Below, piece by piece: positions 58,465 through 64,000 of a DNA stretch of 64,000 nucleotides. The DNA comes from Liolophura sinensis. Lineage: Eukaryota > Mollusca > Polyplacophora > Chitonida > Chitonidae. A program made the position numbers and the translations under genes. The notes beneath the pieces were generated by a model. The model was not told the origin of the DNA. It saw only the letters and a program-made list of their open reading frames with translations, and ran no database searches. Every line of letters starts with the position of its first letter. The first letter of the stretch is position 1. The DNA is taken from contig NC_088306.1 in the NCBI RefSeq assembly GCF_032854445.1, forward strand, positions 20,743,764 to 20,807,763. Reading direction: 5' to 3'.

Positions 58465-61134
58465 GTGAGTAAGAATAAGAAGGAATACTTTGTCATTGTT
58501 TTTAATTTAAATTAACATGAAGCTAAAGTGTCACAATCACTATCGACGTCAGTATAATAGTGTCCCTTGTTGGAATATGTATCTACCGTCTCACCAGGGA
58601 AAAGAAAATAATACTCGAAGGAGCGGTCTACCTTGTCGTACTCCACAGATATTGTCGCAGTGAATGAAGATTGAAAATACCCTGTGATGTGGATTACTCC
58701 CCAGGTGGCGCTCACACAAAGGAATCGTAAGCCTAAGTTGATTGTAAATCGCTAAGATCTCGAGCGTAGCCTTAGCAACTTATTGCACCAATGGATTATA
58801 AGCTACGATAGTTGTAACTTACAATCAGAAATTACAATCCAGTCGACCATGTTGTAAATATATACAATCGCCCCAAAATTAACACCTAGTACAAATACTT
58901 GCCTTATGTATACGGTTAGCGCTTTTCGACTGCTTCGACGGTACATTGTCCATTTACAGAGGCCAGTCAATTTTGGCATTCGATGGAGATTTCAACTTCA
59001 GAAATTTACAATCCCCTGGCAGCTTCTTTGTGCAAGCGTCACAACTTAGTTTTACAATCAATTGTAAACTTAATTGTACGGCCACACCTGATTATAGCTT
59101 TGTGCCAGCGGACCCATATAATCTCTTTGTTACACCATATATCTTGCATTAGGCCTTGATTCTATCTGCTATTATCGGGAGTATCAAAGTTGTATCATAT
59201 ATAAAAGGCTTCTGCATAGCAAAGCCTGGTAGAGCAGCGACGACAGCAAGATAGGTGGCAATGGTAATTCGGCACGAGACAAATGTATTCCTGATTTTTT
59301 TTCTTATTTCAAAGGTGAATCACCGCCATACATATTACTCAAAGACATATTCGTATTTTCTCTGATTGCTAAACCCGATCGCTTGATCAAACTTCAGTAG
59401 ATTAGCTGATAGAAAAATATATAAGATAATGTGACGATATATTAGTATGTGGAAAAAGATCACACATAGTGAGGAAAGGTAATTTTGACAATTGAGATAA
59501 GAGTGAAACGAAGTAACATGATGCATAAATAGATAAGAAAGGTTGTTCTGACATATAAAGGCTCCGTGATAACATGTACCACTAAATGATAGCTTGGGGA
59601 TATACTTTAAAGGACAAGACAGCACCTGGCTAAAACATATTTCAGTCGAAAACAGGGTAGCCAAGCTGTCTAAAAAGTATCATACTTTATTCTTTTAAAG
59701 AGATTTCACCAAATAACGTATAGAACCAAATGACAATACTGCACAAATGGCTGGTGTGAATCGAGGAGGCTATCTTGAGTGTTTTATCCAATCAAATACA
59801 GTGCTATCAGGTTGCGCGACATAAGCTGTGACGTACCCATTCACACCATGAAATGACATATGATAACACACAGCTACCTCATAAGACATCATTTTGAGAT
59901 CGCTTGCAACGATTTATTTACGCGTAGATGAAAGGCCATTTCACACAGTGAAGTGCGACAGATCTGTATCAATTACAAACCACCACAGATGTAAAATCAG
60001 TTGATTTACAAGCAGTGTAATACTCAACGACGGTATCACAAATTGTGTCAGACGGCAGCATTCTGTATCGGCCAAAACCGCATTCATCTCCCCAGTAAAC
60101 CCTAGGCATACTTAGGCACGCTGTTCAAGTTATACAAATACATTTTTTGTCGTTCATGTTAGCGTTTAGTCAGCATTCAGTTGATAAATAACGAATATCA
60201 GAGTCAGTGAAATATTCATTAGGGACACAGAAGGTTTATGGGAATGAGAAGACGAGGTGCTTTGTCTGACGTCCGCTATCATTAGATCAACACTGCTTAC
60301 ATCTTCGAAGCCACCAGTACAAGATTGAAGCAGAAAGTCCGGCGACAGTCGCATGCCCGAGTCAGCCTCAGTGCGGCTTAGATTTACTTGCATTTGTGTC
60401 AGAATTGAGCATAAATCCTATTGCAATTTTCTAAACATTTAACAGGGGTTAAAATCACCAGCACAACCCCTCCGGAGGCGACGACCTGAACCAGAAATAC
60501 CCCGGCGGTGCATCTGCAAGCTACTCTTAAGCTGTATAAATGACAGACTAGGCCTACTGTATGAGTTTAAGCTTTTAATGCCGGTTTAAGATATTTGGAA
60601 TGGTAGTCTTTCAGTATACATAAACATTAGTCAGGTACTTTCACTTTAACCTGGACATGATTTTTGATAGCGTTGAGATACATTAACTTGGTGTTAGGAG
60701 CAATACAGATAGTATAATATGGCGGATAAAGTTTGTCAGATTAGTGCGGCCCGCTAAGGCTTTCAGTCACGTCCATGCAACACTTAAAGCATCCAATATC
60801 CAGGTTAAGTTAATGTTTTAGCCATGTTGACGTGTGTTGAACATAACTCTAACTGAAGCAAACTGAAAAAAGGCTGCATTTGAGCTGTTACGTGCGACCA
60901 TTTATCATTTACTAGTATCACACTGCCGTCGCTACTCTCGTTTTACTCCCTGTACTATAAACCTTTTATCATATTTTAACGCGCTTGTAGCCAAAGTGTT
61001 TTAGTGTACTTAACTTAAAGCCACCGTTAGAGTATATTATTCTTAATGTCAAATGCCCATTTGAAATTAAACTTGATAAACCATTGCGTGAGGAGCGTCA
61101 ATGAGGGTAAGGTATGAGATGTATACTCATTATC

Positions 61135-61230
61135 AATACTACTATTTAAGCATTTACATTAACTGTTAGAATAAAAAGCTACTTAGGTGAACTGAGAGGA
61201 GGCTGTACTCCGTTTTGCCTCTCTGTCACT
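61135..61230. repeat. Dispersed repeat, copy 2 (first copy at 44.18 kb)
   Basis: TATTTAAGCATTTACATTAA, CTGTTAGAATAAAA and GGTGAACTGAGAGGAGGCTG follow the same order as at 44,176-44,270. Confidence 0.55.
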
Positions 61231-61389
61231 CTCTATGTTGTACTCTTTTCTAATATATGAAAGATGGATGAACATCCTAATCAAACGTGAGACTGGATTC
61301 ATAAACGTATCAGACTTTTCCAAGGTACTACACACCATTATAGACAAAACTGGATACACTGGCCAAGAAACAGTCAAATTGATTCACAA

Positions 61390-61735
61390 ACAATATGTCA
61401 CCATGGAATATGTCGCCTCAAGCAATATGTCACCTTGGCATACGTCGTGCCATGCAATATGTCACCTTGGAATATGTCGTCCCATACAATATGTCACCTT
61501 GGAATATGTCGCCCCATGCAATATGTCGTCCCATGCAATATGTCGCCCCAAGCAATATGTCACCATGGAATACGTCGTGCCATGCAATATGTAACCTTGG
61601 AATATGTCGTCCCATGCAATACGTCCCCATGGAATACGTCGTGTCATGCAATATGTCGCCCCATGCAATATGTCACCTTGGAATATGTCATCCCATGCAA
61701 TATGTCATCCCATGCAATATGTCGTCCCATGCGTC
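61390..61735. repeat. Tandem repeat of 17/32 bp units
   Basis: Built from CAATATGTCGCCCCATG (17 bp) and CAATATGTCACCTTGGAATA-type (32 bp) units in mixed order. Long ORFs on both strands here are products of the repeat. Confidence 0.92.
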
Positions 61736-62295
61736 AGCAGATTATCATTTTGTATCGCTTTGTAGCGAGACTGATGTTGGACATGTTTGCTGGTATCATA
61801 GATGTGGCCTTTCTGTGAAGTTGAAACAGAGTTTTACAGACCTGCAGAAGTAAGGCCGACCTCTGCCTCTAGCATCACCCATGCAATATTGCTCATTCAG
61901 GCATATAAACTTCTGTTTCGAGTAGATCAAAGGCAATAAATGTTTTATCAATATTATGAACAAAACAACAAAACTGTTTTTTCGCTTCGTCACATTCACA
62001 CGACACATAGAGTTCTATCTTCTGCTCGACACATAAGCAAAGTGAAAGTAAACTTTTGATTGGCTAAAATTCTAGCAGATGATGTGAATGAGTTTTACGG
62101 TACACGTGGACGTCGCTTTCACAGCCTGCTGATTAACCACGTGATTGAATTTATCCAATCGTGGGACAGAATATGCAGGGTGTACAATCTGAAACATTGG
62201 GTCAGTTGACAGTTTCGTCAGCAAGGAAAGTAACACTGCAGTGGAATGTCAGTAGATTTGTATGTATCTTTACTATGCTGAAAGCATACGCCCGT

Positions 62296-62635
62296 GAATG
62301 AATGAATGAATGAATGAATGCTTGGGGTTTAACGTTGTACTTAACAATTTTTCAGTCATAGGACGACGAGGAGTCATTATTGTGTACATATACTGTGTCT
62401 GCTTGTGGATATGCCGCCACTGAGGTATCATGCTGAAGACACCAGACACGACACCCCACCCAGTCACACTATATTGACATCGGGCCAACCAGTCCTGTTT
62501 CCTCACTCTAACCTCTCAGTGCTAAGCGCCAAGCGAAGCAGCAGCAGCAAATATCATTTTAAAGTCTTTGGTATGACCCGACCCGGACTTCGAGACGGAC
62601 GCTCTAACCATTAAACCTCCGATGCTGTACTTCCG
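62296..62635 (-). mobile_element. SINE family 2 variant with ATGA tail
   Basis: On the plus strand it begins with a (GAAT)n run, then GCTTGGGGTTTAACGTTGTA, TTTTCAGTCATAGGACGACG, a middle section different from other copies (GAAGACACCAGACACGACAC), and ends CGAGACGGACGCTCTAACCA. It is a distinct subfamily sharing both ends. Confidence 0.82.
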
Positions 62636-63206
62636 GAGAAGGGCAGCTTTAACTTTTAGCCACCTGAATACTGACAATAACACCTGAAATGAATGATTAG
62701 GGTTTACGTCACCTGGACAATATTTCAACCTTATCTCACCGACACATACCGAAGACTGCAAAAACTGGAAACAATTGGATTCGAACCTTGCTCGTTATTG
62801 TTTTTTCTTTTATTGTGTTCATTTATTCATTCTTTATTCTGAACACATCCTCACGTATGCCTCATTACTCCCACGCATTGTACGAGTTGTCAATTTCTTT
62901 GTTAACCATAAGTAAACGTTGTGGGCGTTGAAGCAATTTCGGCGTCCCGTAGTGAACTGGCAACATTCTGCAAATAACTGAGTTTTTTTACAATGTTGCC
63001 ATGACGCCAAAGGGTAGCAGCAGGGGTTGCCAATGACCCGGTTATCAGAAACAGTCATTAAACAGCTGAGCAAAACACCAAAGCCGTCGAGGGAAGTTTG
63101 CCTAACATATTGTGTTTTTTTTGTCTTCAAAATATAAGACACCTTAACATTTTGGAAGATTGCTCTGAAAGAAAACAACGAATTCACTTGTTTTCCTTCC
63201 CCCTAG

Positions 63207-63254
63207 AAATAGACACTCGGCAATTACGGACAGCTGCCAAAATAGAAACACAAG
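63207..63254 (+). CDS. Candidate second coding exon of the unrecognised gene
   Basis: A pyrimidine-rich acceptor (TTGTTTTCCTTCCCCCTAG) and donor CAAG|GTAAAA bound 48 bp. Its frame fits the phase left by the exon at 58.4 kb: the split codon becomes GAA and the exon reads EIDTRQLRTAAKIETQ, again leaving one base. The 3-divisible length and matching phase support it, but other exons could lie between and I cannot name the protein. Confidence 0.4.
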
Positions 63255-63565
63255 GTAAAACGTGGCATTTCAGTCTCTTGTTTACCGATGGAGGGTTTGT
63301 ACAGCCCTGCCCCGTTCATCTTTATACTCCACTGCAAGGGTTGGTTTAACAAGCCTGTCTGCGGCTGTCTTCAACAAGGGTCAACCGAGTTGTTCGGAGA
63401 CAGATCTGCCTTATTATGCTTATGGGTTATGTAACAAGGCAAATATTTCCCCTGGATCTGGTGAAGTTGTATACACCCGTCAGAATCCTTCATGGCCCAG
63501 GGTAGGCACCGGGTATGAGTCATGTATCATATCAGAACAAGACGGAAGAGGCACAATCGCTCGCG

Positions 63566-63725
<160 letters not shown>

Positions 63726-64000
63726 TGTGAACGCATAACAAGCAGCACACTTTGTTACATAAATTGCACATTTGTCTGATACATTAATAAGTAGCTACTT
63801 GTACATGTTATTATAAATATGTCTATTATTCATAACTTATTCAGTGATCTGTGCAGTTATAGTCATTAGCCTGATACTCAGTAGACCTCGGTGTCCAGCA
63901 CGTGTTTCATGATTGCCAAAGACTAAACCCTCTCAGATTTGATACTTCCTTGCCTTGGCAATTTATCGGTCAATCCGGTGTCGATACGTATGAATTGCTA

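Larger units (their letters stand above)
58465..63206 (+). other. Presumed first coding intron of the unrecognised gene
   Basis: Nothing coding is supported between the two candidate exons. The interval holds the CAATATGTC tandem array, a SINE family 2 variant and a dispersed repeat copy. Confidence 0.4.

Noticed and set aside
59266-59278. AATTCGGCACGAG, identical to a common cDNA-library adaptor
   Set aside because: Sequence on both sides is ordinary genomic DNA and continues through it; a 13-nt match can arise by chance.
59315-59400. Possible exon after a strong pyrimidine tract at 59,296-59,314
   Set aside because: It is in phase with the 58.4 kb exon but runs into a stop after 28 codons with no convincing donor; the 63.2 kb candidate is better.
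61235-61853. 119-152 codon ORFs rich in CHLGICRPMQYV
   Set aside because: Created by the CAATATGTC tandem array; frames on both strands are equally open.

Overview
The window is eukaryotic genomic DNA. It has spliced genes with GT-AG introns, long AT-rich intergenic stretches, tRNA-related SINEs, microsatellites and several long minisatellites. The two SINE families, one with a tail ending in AATCAAATAAATAAA and one carrying a tRNA-like head plus a segment reading TTTCAGTCATATGACGACG on the plus strand, resemble elements I associate with marine lophotrochozoans, most likely a mollusc. That assignment is recall plus inference; the species cannot be fixed from the sequence.

Region 1 (1 to about 6.9 kb, plus strand): the last coding exon of a group I p21-activated kinase (PAK) at 81-161, followed by a probable long 3' UTR or intergenic stretch with small tandem duplications. 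Region 2 (about 7-10.5 kb): a SINE-rich spacer with an old segmental duplication.

Region 3 (10,651-26,670, minus strand): a complete eleven-exon gene for DNA cross-link repair nuclease SNM1A (DCLRE1A). All exon phases fit and give a 954-residue product with an N-terminal SNM1A motif, a UBZ4 zinc finger, a PIP box, and a full metallo-beta-lactamase/beta-CASP nuclease domain. It is convergent with PAK. Three of its ten introns contain minisatellites whose repeat unit spans an exon-intron border, so real splice donors or an acceptor have been multiplied about 5, 12 and 33 times. This is the most unusual thing in the window.

Region 4 (about 26.9-58.3 kb): gene-poor. It holds a probable TATA promoter and non-coding exon at 28.88-29.0 kb, a satellite of about 64 copies of a 77-bp unit (34.6-39.5 kb) with an internal hairpin, a second 77-bp array (50.38-51.78 kb), scattered SINEs, perfect inverted repeats and hairpins.

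Region 5 (58.4-64 kb): a first coding exon with a good donor at 58,398-58,464 and a phase-compatible candidate second exon at 63,207-63,254, the start of a plus-strand gene I do not recognise that continues beyond the window. A CA microsatellite lies near the right edge.

PAK (signalling) and SNM1A (interstrand cross-link repair in the nucleus) have no known shared pathway; they are simply neighbours.
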